In this document: positions 25,495 through 33,141 of the stretch, in pieces | How the letters are laid out: each line of letters starts with the position of its first letter | How positions within the stretch are numbered: the first letter of the stretch is position 1 | Source: JADJXV01 sp046328995 | GTDB taxonomy: Bacteria > Bacteroidota > Ignavibacteria > Kapaibacteriales > UBA961 | Assembly: GCA_046328995.1 (NCBI GenBank) | Contig: JAXLVN010000004.1 | Coordinates: forward strand, 1 to 64,000 | Direction: 5' to 3' | DNA length: 64,000 nucleotides | The notes under the pieces: generated by a model | Database searches by the model: none | What the model saw: only the letters and a program-made list of their open reading frames with translations | Told to the model about the DNA's origin: nothing | Program-made: the position numbers and the translations under genes

Positions 25495-27732
25495 TCATCC
25501 CGGTAATTCCACAAAAAATGTACTGCCGTGGCCCTTGCCCGCGCTTTCTGCCCACACGCGGCCGCCGTGGAGTTCGATGAGATGCTTGACGACCGACAGT
25601 CCGAGTCCGGTCGAACCTTCCCCGCCGGTCGGTCGTGAAGATAATTTTTGAAAATCCTTAAAGAGCAGCTCCATATCCTCGCTGCTGAGACCCTGACCTT
25701 CGTCGGCGACTGTGATCTGCACCAAGGCATCAGTTCGCGTCACCGACACACGGATTTCTTTGCCGCGTTCGGTGTATTTTACAGCGTTACTAATCAGATT
25801 ATCAAGGACTTGCCGCAGGCGTTCGGCGTCGGCGCTGAGTGTACAATTCCCCTCACACGTGAAGGCAATTGTCTGCTCCTTTTGCGATGCATGTGCGATA
25901 TAATCGGCGACGACATCGGCGGTGAGGGCGGCGGTATCGATCGGCGTGCGCACGAGCTTGATTTGACCCAATTCGCGTGCGGCTACATCGATTAAATTGA
26001 TAATAATATCGAGCATACGTTTGGATGAACCGGTGATCATTTCGAGCATTTTCGTTGCTTCAGGGAGCGCTGCAGTATGCTTGCGAAGAAGGTGCACATA
26101 CAAATTAAGGGCGGTGATAGGATTTTTCAGGTCATGTGAGGCGATTCCGAGGATTTTCATCTTAAAAGTATTGGCTTCCTCGAGCTGTTGATTGGCATTA
26201 TGTAACTGAATATTCTTTTCATGAAGCTCGGTATTGGTGAGTTGAATTTTTGCCGCTTGCTCCTCGAGAATATGCTGCTGCCGCATGATTTCATCGTTAC
26301 GGGCTTGTTCGATTGCGATGCGTTTTTCCTGTTCGGCAATCTTGCGTTCATGGGTGAATTTATCGGCCATACGGCGCGATTCGGCGGTGATTACTTCATG
26401 TTCGATATCGCGGTAGAGCTTGTAATGATGCGCAAATTTCTGCCACTCTTCGCTTTGTTCGTACAATTCAGCCAAAGACTTATGGAATTCATATGCATCT
26501 TTGCGCAGTCCTTCTTCCTCGCAGATAGCCAGTGCTTTATGCAGATATTCGACTGCTGTATCCTGGTCGTATCCTTCGAATTCCCGGTGAGCATACACTG
26601 TGCCGAGGGCGCCGTACCAGAGCGCTGTGCCATGTTTATTCCCCACTTCCTGATGTAGGGTGAGGGCGGCATTGAGATGCTCAAGGGCGGTGGTAAATTC
26701 TCCCATGCGCATATATGCCGAACCTAAATTACCGGTATTATTGGCGATACCGTGATGGTATCCGAGGCGTTGATTGATGGCAATATTCCGGTTGTAGTAT
26801 TCGATCGCAAGCTCATAGTTTCCCGACTGCACATACACACTTCCGATATTGCCGGTGCAATCTGCTATACCCTGAAGGTGGTCGTGCTGTTCATAGAGTG
26901 CAAGCGCGCGATGATAATATTCCAATGCCCGATCGAGCTCACCGAGGCAAAAATAGACATTGCCGATATTCCCGATATTAATGGCGATGCTGTCGGTATT
27001 GCCCTGTTCTTCATTAATCTGCAGTGCTTTTTGGTAATACTGCAGCGCTTGAACATAGTCGGCGATATTCATGTACGACACGCCGAGATTCCCGCTCCAG
27101 GTCGCGATACTATTATGGTAGTTATTCTCCTGACAGATATCAAGCGCTTTTTTGTAATAGTGGATTGCCTGATGATACTGCCCGATATCGTCATAGAGCA
27201 GTCCGAGCGCGCCGCACCAGGAGGCGACTCTTCGTGGGGAAGTGTCGTGTTCGGCCAGCTGCAGAGCCGCCAGAAGAAATTCCTCTGCTTTTTCGTTTTC
27301 ATGCATACTTCTGTACAATTGCCCCAGGCCTCCCAAGATACCGGACATCAGGGTGTGGTATCCTATTTCATTGCTTAGGTCGCGTGCTGTTGTGTAGGCA
27401 GAGAGCGATTCCTGAAAACGGCCTAAATTCCGGTAGAGTGCGCCGCAGTGGGCGTAGGTGCGGATAAGAAAGGGCATGTTCCGAACGTTTTCAGACCATT
27501 CGAGTATCTCCAATGCGATGTCGAGCGCGGGCTGATTAGAATTCTGCAGCCAAAGCGCCTGAGAATGAATAAAATGCACCCTATAGACATCGACCTCCGT
27601 CAGCATATCAGGATGCTGTGCTATGACGTTCAGCAAGGTTAGGGTATCGGATTCAACCTGCGCCAGCTGATCTAGATTGAGAATTGCCTGCTCAAGGCGC
27701 ACGATTTCTGCCTGCATCTCTTCTGCGTTCAT
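25495..27732 (-). CDS. TPR-histidine kinase (soluble)
   Basis: 745 residues, about nine TPRs at 50-410. The coiled coil at about 415-525 begins with the same ERKIAEQEKRIAIEQA helix as the cyclases but continues as HILEEQAAKIQL..ELHEKN into HisKA. The phospho-acceptor is H533 (GIASHDLKNPITALNL). The HATPase_c shows LISNAVKY, DEGQGLS, LFKDFQKL and GGEGSTGLGLSVV. Start and upstream stop overlap by ATGA (27,729-27,732), so it is coupled to a cyclase gene. Its kinase half closely matches the kinase at 58,569, while the TPR half differs, which indicates domain exchange or gene conversion. No receiver domain or partner regulator is nearby. Confidence 0.94.
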   Translation of the reverse strand: MNAEEMQAEIVRLEQAILNLDQLAQVESDTLTLLNVIAQHPDMLTEVDVYRVHFIHSQALWLQNSNQPALDIALEILEWSENVRNMPFLIRTYAHCGALYRNLGRFQESLSAYTTARDLSNEIGYHTLMSGILGGLGQLYRSMHENEKAEEFLLAALQLAEHDTSPRRVASWCGALGLLYDDIGQYHQAIHYYKKALDICQENNYHNSIATWSGNLGVSYMNIADYVQALQYYQKALQINEEQGNTDSIAINIGNIGNVYFCLGELDRALEYYHRALALYEQHDHLQGIADCTGNIGSVYVQSGNYELAIEYYNRNIAINQRLGYHHGIANNTGNLGSAYMRMGEFTTALEHLNAALTLHQEVGNKHGTALWYGALGTVYAHREFEGYDQDTAVEYLHKALAICEEEGLRKDAYEFHKSLAELYEQSEEWQKFAHHYKLYRDIEHEVITAESRRMADKFTHERKIAEQEKRIAIEQARNDEIMRQQHILEEQAAKIQLTNTELHEKNIQLHNANQQLEEANTFKMKILGIASHDLKNPITALNLYVHLLRKHTAALPEATKMLEMITGSSKRMLDIIINLIDVAARELGQIKLVRTPIDTAALTADVVADYIAHASQKEQTIAFTCEGNCTLSADAERLRQVLDNLISNAVKYTERGKEIRVSVTRTDALVQITVADEGQGLSSEDMELLFKDFQKLSSRPTGGEGSTGLGLSVVKHLIELHGGRVWAESAGKGHGSTFFVELPG

Positions 27733-29741
27733 TTTTTCTCCAAAAAGTATGTTTTCATTATGCCTTTGCCCTTGATATCCATCTCTCCGCGCCGGATAAA
27801 TTGTAGAGACGTTGCCTGCATAGACGTTGCCTGCATAGACGTTGCATGCAACGTCTCTACGGCATGTTTGAATTCGTCGGACACATGTATTTTCCCGGCT
27901 TCGCCGTGTGATTCCATTCTACTTGCCGTATTCACCGCATCGCCCCATAAGTCATACAGAAATTTATTCTCACCTACCACGCCCGCTACGGCCTCGCCGC
28001 AATGCAAGCCGATTCTCACCTGAAGCTTGGGAATAGACGGTGCCTGCGCTGCCGCATCGCCTTCATTGTCACGGATGAATTCCGGGAGATTCTCCATTAT
28101 TTCAAGGAGCTTGAGAGCGGCATGGGCAGTTCGAACTGCATGGTCTTTCTGCACCACCGGCGCGCCGCAGACGGCCATGTAGGCGTCACCGATGGTTTTG
28201 ATTTTTTCGAGCCCGAATTCCCGAATAACCTTGTCGGCAACCGAGAAAATAGTATTGAGCAAATGCACGAGTTCGGATGCAGGTATTCTCGATGCAAGCG
28301 GCGTAAAACCAACAACATCCATAAACATAATACTCACCGACTCGAAGTGATCGGCAATTGGATTCTCGCCCTCAATGAGACGCACAGTAATCTCAGCCGG
28401 AAGAATATTATTGAGAATTTTCTTCTCGCTTGCGGCTGCCGCCCGTTCAATTTCGAGCGCTTTTTCACGTTCAGCCGCCTCCCGGCGCTGTTCGGTTTTG
28501 TGCGCCTGCTTCCTCGCTGCTTCGGATAGTACTTCTTTCTCGAGCGTCGTATAGCTTTCGAAATGCGTCAGGCATTCTTTCCAACGTTCTTGAGATTTAT
28601 AGACTTCTGCAAGTGTTTGATGATAAAAAATCTGATTGTGTTTCTCGCCTATTTCCTCTGAAATTGCGATAGCACGCACCAAATATTCTTCGGCTTGTGC
28701 AGCATCATACCCTTCAAAAGCCGTCGTTGCATAGATCGCGCCTATATTCCCAAGATTGACGGCAATGCTGCCACGACTTCCGATTGTTTCATTAAGTGCG
28801 AGTGCTTTATAGAGATACTCGAGAGCTGCGGTGTAGTCACCCATGGCTTCGTAAATAATTGCGCAATTACCGAGATTGATGGCAATTCCATCGGTGCGCC
28901 CAATGCGTTCGGCGATTTCGAGCGCTTTGCGGTAGTGCTCAAGCGCCGGAATCAATTCCCCGAGGGCAAAATACGTATTTCCGCAATTACAGAGGTTCCG
29001 GGCGATGCCGTCGTTCGCGCCGAGAACTTCATAGATATCAAGCGCTTTGCGGTAATACTCGAGCGCTTTCTCAAAGTCGGATAATTGATGGTAAATAATC
29101 CCGCAGCCCGCCAGATTCGCCGCAATTCCATCCTGATGACCGAGGGCTTGATAGAGTTCGAGCGCTTTATGAAAATACTCCAGCGCAGGCGCGTAATCCG
29201 ATAGATTCATAGATACCTGTCCGCAATTACCGAGCGCGAGAGCGATTCCGGCGGTATCACCAAGTTGCTGATAGACATCCAAGGCGTTGTGAAAATACTC
29301 TGCTGCGGCGGGATAATCGGCAAGCTTGAGATAGGCAGATGCGCAATTCCCAAGACTTTTGGCAATACCGTTTTGATTGTTCAATTCCCTGTATATGGCT
29401 AATGCTCGCTCATAATACCCGAGCGCCTGCACATACTCCGAAAGCTGCCACTGAATACTACCGCAAGCGTTAAGTGCTTGAGCATGAAGTTCTTGGAAAT
29501 GATGTTCTTGAGAAATTACAAGCGCACGCTCGGCATACGCCACGCCGCGCTCGGCGCTGCCGCGTTGCCACAGCGAACTCGACAGCACGAGCAAAATACG
29601 CACATGGAGTGCATGGGATTCCGGCGTAAGAGGCAAATCAAGCAGCGGAAGAGCAAGCGTCTCGGCAAGCGCGAAATCACTGCCGTTGCGGAGTACATCT
29701 TCGATATGCGTGACGGCTGCCGTAAGCTGTTCGGTGGTCAT
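27729..29741 (-). CDS. TPR-class III adenylate cyclase with Cys-containing TPRs
   Basis: 670 residues. About eight TPRs at 30-350 are unusual in using GNCG/GNCA where the siblings have GNIG (LGNCASAY, LGNCGQVS, LAGCGIIY, LCNCGNTY, LGNCAIIY), so one Cys recurs at the same helix position in about seven repeats. Transducer ILNNILPAEITVRL. The cyclase at about 469-670 is of the HLLNTIF type with an insertion (DNEGDAAAQAPSIPK) before the RIG strand. Catalytic set: D475, K515, D519, D597, N604, R608. The palindrome loop is enlarged by 30 bp (ETLHATSMQATSMQATSLQ). The TGA overlaps the kinase start downstream. Confidence 0.93.
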   Translation of the reverse strand: MTTEQLTAAVTHIEDVLRNGSDFALAETLALPLLDLPLTPESHALHVRILLVLSSSLWQRGSAERGVAYAERALVISQEHHFQELHAQALNACGSIQWQLSEYVQALGYYERALAIYRELNNQNGIAKSLGNCASAYLKLADYPAAAEYFHNALDVYQQLGDTAGIALALGNCGQVSMNLSDYAPALEYFHKALELYQALGHQDGIAANLAGCGIIYHQLSDFEKALEYYRKALDIYEVLGANDGIARNLCNCGNTYFALGELIPALEHYRKALEIAERIGRTDGIAINLGNCAIIYEAMGDYTAALEYLYKALALNETIGSRGSIAVNLGNIGAIYATTAFEGYDAAQAEEYLVRAIAISEEIGEKHNQIFYHQTLAEVYKSQERWKECLTHFESYTTLEKEVLSEAARKQAHKTEQRREAAEREKALEIERAAAASEKKILNNILPAEITVRLIEGENPIADHFESVSIMFMDVVGFTPLASRIPASELVHLLNTIFSVADKVIREFGLEKIKTIGDAYMAVCGAPVVQKDHAVRTAHAALKLLEIMENLPEFIRDNEGDAAAQAPSIPKLQVRIGLHCGEAVAGVVGENKFLYDLWGDAVNTASRMESHGEAGKIHVSDEFKHAVETLHATSMQATSMQATSLQFIRRGEMDIKGKGIMKTYFLEKK
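27803..27860. repeat. Palindrome family A enlarged by two 15-bp units, in frame
   Basis: 58 bp with two copies of GTTGCCTGCATAGAC inserted before the central GTTGCATGCAAC, encoding two extra MQATS units. Confidence 0.9.
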
Positions 29742-29745
29742 AAAA

Positions 29746-32013
29746 TTAGCCCTTCCGTTCCAGAAAGTAGGTGTTCATCATGCCTTTGCCTTTGATTGCC
29801 ATCTCGCCGCGCTCGACAAATTGAATATCCCGTAGGGACAGGTCGTGACCTGTCCCCGCGGTATCGGTTGTGGTATCGGGCGCGGGTGCGGACAGGTCAC
29901 GACCTGTCCCTACGGTGAGTGCATGCATAAATTCTTCGCTTACATGAATCTTCCCCGCCTCGCCGTGCGATTCCATTCGGCTTGCTGTGTTGACAGCATC
30001 ACTCCATAAATCATAACTGAACTTCACTTCTCCCACAACTGCGGCTATCGCTTCGCCTGTGTTGATGCCAATGCGGAGTTTGATGTCCTCATTGCATTCT
30101 TGATTAAAGTCACGTATTGCATAAAGCATGGCAAACGCTACTTTCGCCATGCGTTCTGCATGATCGTCACATCTTTCAGGCGCGCCAGCTACAATCATAT
30201 ATGCATCGCCTATTGTCTTTATTCGCTCAACGCCAAACTGCTCTGTAATTCTATCAAAGCGAGAAAACAAACCATTCAGTAATTGCACCATTTCCTGCGG
30301 TGTTCGGCGTGCGGAGAGCGGAGTAAAGCCAACAATATCAGCAAAGAGAATAGTAACAGATTCAAAACGATCGGCGATGTTTTGTTCTCCATTCACCAAG
30401 CGTTCTGCTATTGAAGGAGGCAAAGTTTTGTGTAAGATGTTCAGCGTTGTGTCGTGTTTTGCGCGTTCAACTGCAAGTTGCTTTTCGCGCTCTGCTTGCT
30501 TGCGTTCATAGTCGAGTTGCTCGGCTTTCTTTTTGGCTTCTTCTACATTGATCTCTTTCTCAATCTCCTCGTGCTTTTCTTTTGCTTCAAGTGCCTCTTG
30601 CCAGCGCTTCTCCTGTTTATTCAACTCGTAGAGGCATTTGTATGCATCACGAGTGATATGCTTCACTCCGCGAGAGACACTGTCGGAAATGGCGCGCTGT
30701 ATATAGTCAAGGGCGAGTTGAAAATTGTACCCATCATAGGTTGGTGTCGCAACGAGCTGACACAATCCCAGTAGCCAATGAAGTCGTGGATACACATCAC
30801 CAATTTCTTCCGATAACTCAAGTGCCTTGAGTAAATACTCATCCGCCTTCGTGGCATCATATCCATCAAAATCCTTTTTAGCATACACATTCCCGATGTT
30901 GCCGGTATGAATTGCCACGCCGCTTTTGTTGCCGAGCTCTTTATCCATGGCAAGCGCCTTCTGGTAGTATTCGAGTGCGCGGGAATAGTCCGAGAGTGCA
31001 TCGTACACAAGCCCTATGCTGCCGGTACCAAATGCCACGCCTCTTTTGTTGCCGAGCTCTTCTGCCATGGCAAGCGTCTTGTGGTAGTATTCGAGGGCGC
31101 GGGAATAGTCCGAGAGAATCCGATACACATTCCCGATGTAGCCGGATTGAATTGCCACGCTGCTTTTGTTGCCGAGCTCTTCATCCATGGCAAGTGCCTT
31201 GTGCAAGTATTCGAGTGCGCGGGAATAGTCCGAGAGTTTCACATACACATTCCCGATGTTGGCAGCCCAAATTGCCACGCCGCTTTTGTTGCCTAGCTCT
31301 TCATGCATGGCAAGCGACTTCTGGTAGTATTCAAGTGCGCGGGAATAGTCCGCGAGAGCCGCATACACATTTCCGATGTTGCCGGTATGAATTGCCACGC
31401 CGCTTTTGTTGCCGAGCTCTTCATGCATGGCAAGCGACTTCTCGCAGTATTCGAGTGCGTGGGAATAGTCCGAGAGATCAAAATACACAAGCCCGATGTT
31501 GCCGGTACAACTTGCCACGCCGCTTTTATTGCCGAGCTCTTCTGCCATGTCAAGCGCCTTGTGGCAGTATTCGAGGGCGCGGGAATAGTCCGAGAGTTCC
31601 TTGTACACAATCCCGATGTTGCCGGTATGAATTGCCACGCCGCTTTTGTTGCCGAGCTCTTCATCCATGGCAAGCGCCTTGTGGTAGTATTCGAGAGCAC
31701 GGGAATAGTCCGAGAGATTCCGATACACCTTCCCGATGTTGGCGAGTGCTTTTGCTTCGAGTTCTTTGCTTTGGATTTGTTCGGCAATTGCAAGCGCTTG
31801 CTCGGTATGCGGCAATGCTTCTTGCGCCAAGCCACGCTTCCAAAGGGAAGTACTTAGTGCGAGCAAGGAGCGGCAGTAGAGTTCTGTTTGTTGTTGTTCT
31901 TGTTGTGACGCAAGCAGTTCTCGTGCGCGTTGTTCTGCGTGTGGGTAGTCTTTGCCTGTGTTTATTAGTGCTTCGAGTTCTTCTACTGCTGTTTGTAGTT
32001 CGTTGTGTGTCAT
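29746..32013 (-). CDS. TPR-class III adenylate cyclase with recently amplified TPRs
   Basis: 755 residues. Ten TPRs at about 45-450. The central seven units are near-copies at the DNA level with an exact 120-bp period (SDYSRALEYYHKALAMDEEL then GNKSGVAIHTGNIGNVY). A longer helical segment (DVYPRLHWLLGLCQLVATP) follows. Transducer ILHKTLPPSIAERL. The cyclase at about 553-755 is of the ELLN/QLLN type. Catalytic set: D559, K599, D603, D668 (SYDLWS, Ser in place of the usual Gly), N675, R679. The loop carries the paired family C palindrome (GTGRDLSAPAPDTTTDTAGT). The start codon lies in the downstream copy of a 76-bp duplication that moved it away from its overlap with the nuclease gene. Confidence 0.93.
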   Translation of the reverse strand: MTHNELQTAVEELEALINTGKDYPHAEQRARELLASQQEQQQTELYCRSLLALSTSLWKRGLAQEALPHTEQALAIAEQIQSKELEAKALANIGKVYRNLSDYSRALEYYHKALAMDEELGNKSGVAIHTGNIGIVYKELSDYSRALEYCHKALDMAEELGNKSGVASCTGNIGLVYFDLSDYSHALEYCEKSLAMHEELGNKSGVAIHTGNIGNVYAALADYSRALEYYQKSLAMHEELGNKSGVAIWAANIGNVYVKLSDYSRALEYLHKALAMDEELGNKSSVAIQSGYIGNVYRILSDYSRALEYYHKTLAMAEELGNKRGVAFGTGSIGLVYDALSDYSRALEYYQKALAMDKELGNKSGVAIHTGNIGNVYAKKDFDGYDATKADEYLLKALELSEEIGDVYPRLHWLLGLCQLVATPTYDGYNFQLALDYIQRAISDSVSRGVKHITRDAYKCLYELNKQEKRWQEALEAKEKHEEIEKEINVEEAKKKAEQLDYERKQAEREKQLAVERAKHDTTLNILHKTLPPSIAERLVNGEQNIADRFESVTILFADIVGFTPLSARRTPQEMVQLLNGLFSRFDRITEQFGVERIKTIGDAYMIVAGAPERCDDHAERMAKVAFAMLYAIRDFNQECNEDIKLRIGINTGEAIAAVVGEVKFSYDLWSDAVNTASRMESHGEAGKIHVSEEFMHALTVGTGRDLSAPAPDTTTDTAGTGHDLSLRDIQFVERGEMAIKGKGMMNTYFLERKG
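29832..29913. repeat. Palindrome family C pair with GC-rich spacer, in frame
   Basis: GTAGGGACAGGTCGTGACCT and the inverted partner GGTCACGACCTGTCCCTAC flank a spacer of GGTATCGG-type repeats, 82 bp in all. It encodes GTGRDLSAPAPDTTTDTAGT on the minus strand, in the same loop that holds families A and B elsewhere. Confidence 0.88.
30901..31740 (-). repeat. Seven 120-bp TPR-coding tandem repeats
   Basis: Seven units of exactly 120 bp (starts at 30,901, 31,021, 31,141 and so on), each encoding one 40-residue TPR plus linker, differ by only a few bases each. The period creates long antisense open frames on the plus strand that are not genes. Confidence 0.9.
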
Positions 32014-32134
32014 GGGTTTTCCTCAGTATTTTGTGTTGCAATCAACAGCCGTTGCTTCCTACTGCTGTTTGTAGTTCGTTGTGTGTCATGGGTTTTCCTC
32101 AGTATTTTGTGTTGCAATCAACAGCCGTTGCTTC
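31983..32134. repeat. 76-bp tandem duplication across a gene junction
   Basis: 31,983-32,058 and 32,059-32,134 appear identical. Each copy has the first ten codons of the TPR-cyclase and the end of the nuclease frame, including the ATGA overlap. Only the right copy still forms the overlap, and only the left copy leads into the cyclase. Confidence 0.95.
32042..32089 (-). other. 15-codon mini-ORF made by the duplication
   Basis: The ATG at 32,089 overlaps the nuclease stop (ATGA) and reads MTHNELQTAVGSNGC then TGA at 32,044-32,042, 28 bp before the real cyclase ATG. Ribosomes coupled at the old junction would translate this short leader. Whether it is expressed is unknown. Confidence 0.6.
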
Positions 32135-33141
32135 TCTTGCTCTCGTTGCAGCTCTTGTGCAAGTTGTTCCTCGCTTGGCGCATAAAGTTTGAATTTTGAT
32201 GCGAAGATAGTGCTTTGATTTTCGGGCAGGGTGTAGCGCACAACCGCCTCATTTTTATCGGCGCAAAGAATGATGCCGATGGCAGGTTCTTCATAATCTT
32301 CGCGGAGTTCGCGGGTGTAGTAGTTCACATAAAGTTGCATTTGTCCAATGTCCTGATGCGTCAATTTTCCGGTTTTCAAATCAACCAAAACAAAGCACCG
32401 CAGAAAGCGATTGTAAAACACGAGGTCAATATAGAAGTGGTCGCCATCGAGCGTGAGGCGCTCCTGCCTGCCGACAAAAGAGAACCCTTTGCCGAGTTCT
32501 AACATAAACCGTTGCAGATGCGTGATGAGCGCGTCTTCAAGCTCGGATTCCGTTAGGTGCGGCGGAGAGGTCTGCAAACCAAGAAACTCCAACACATACG
32601 GGTCTTTGATGATGTCTTGTAGCTCGTACTTTTTAGATGTTATTCGTATGGTCTCGCGATTTTCTCGCAATGCCGCATCTTTATCTGAACTCATCAACAT
32701 ACGCTCGTAGGTGAGCGTAGAGATTTGTCGTTCTAATTCCCGTGTTGACCAATTCTCCTGCGAACACTCCTCTTCGTAGAATGAGCGTGCATTCTCTTTT
32801 TCTACCTTCGTCAGCAAGCGATAATGCGTCCAACTCAAATTGTCACGCAGTGCGTGGCGAATTGGAAATCTCTGATAAAATAGCCGCATATAACGAAGAT
32901 TTGCTTCGGTAAAACCCTTCCCGAAATCAAGAGTCAATTGCCGCGAAAGTTGTGTTATGAGTTGCGCGCCGTACTCCGCGCGTCGTTCGCCTTGCTGCTC
33001 ATTTTCCACTATGAGTCGCCCGATATTCCAATAAGCATGAACCATCACGGTATTCACGGCACGAGCTACATGTGCCTGCGCTTCGGTGAGAATTGACTTT
33101 ATCTCCAAATAAAGATCGCCCTGACTTGTGTGCATTATCAT
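32086..33141 (-). CDS. DUF1016/YhcG-type PD-(D/E)XK nuclease
   Basis: 351 residues. Residues 10-150 match the DUF1016 N-terminal helical domain (AYWNIGRLIVE, WTHYRLLTKVEKENARSFYEEE, ENWSTRELERQI). Residues 170-320 are the nuclease-like C-terminal domain with D239 (FYIDLVFYN) and the D-L-K pair D254/K256 (VDLKTGKL), plus Glu residues at 200-202. The family is a predicted nuclease often found with mobile or restriction-like loci; its substrate is not established. The start and upstream stop overlap by ATGA (33,138-33,141), and a second ATGA at 32,086-32,089 once joined it to the next cyclase. It is embedded in the signalling array rather than next to methylase or restriction genes. Confidence 0.88.
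   Translation of the reverse strand: MIMHTSQGDLYLEIKSILTEAQAHVARAVNTVMVHAYWNIGRLIVENEQQGERRAEYGAQLITQLSRQLTLDFGKGFTEANLRYMRLFYQRFPIRHALRDNLSWTHYRLLTKVEKENARSFYEEECSQENWSTRELERQISTLTYERMLMSSDKDAALRENRETIRITSKKYELQDIIKDPYVLEFLGLQTSPPHLTESELEDALITHLQRFMLELGKGFSFVGRQERLTLDGDHFYIDLVFYNRFLRCFVLVDLKTGKLTHQDIGQMQLYVNYYTRELREDYEEPAIGIILCADKNEAVVRYTLPENQSTIFASKFKLYAPSEEQLAQELQREQEKQRLLIATQNTEENP

Noticed and set aside
30901..31740. Possible CRISPR array
   Set aside because: The regular 120-bp units are coding TPRs without unique spacers. The short-unit arrays at 52,357 and 63,204 have no spacers either. No cas gene is present.
30912..32192. 426-codon plus-strand open frame with a Cys/Arg-rich repeated product
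   Set aside because: It is the antisense of the 120-bp TPR repeats. The period, divisible by three, keeps any open frame open. It has no ribosome binding site or family match.
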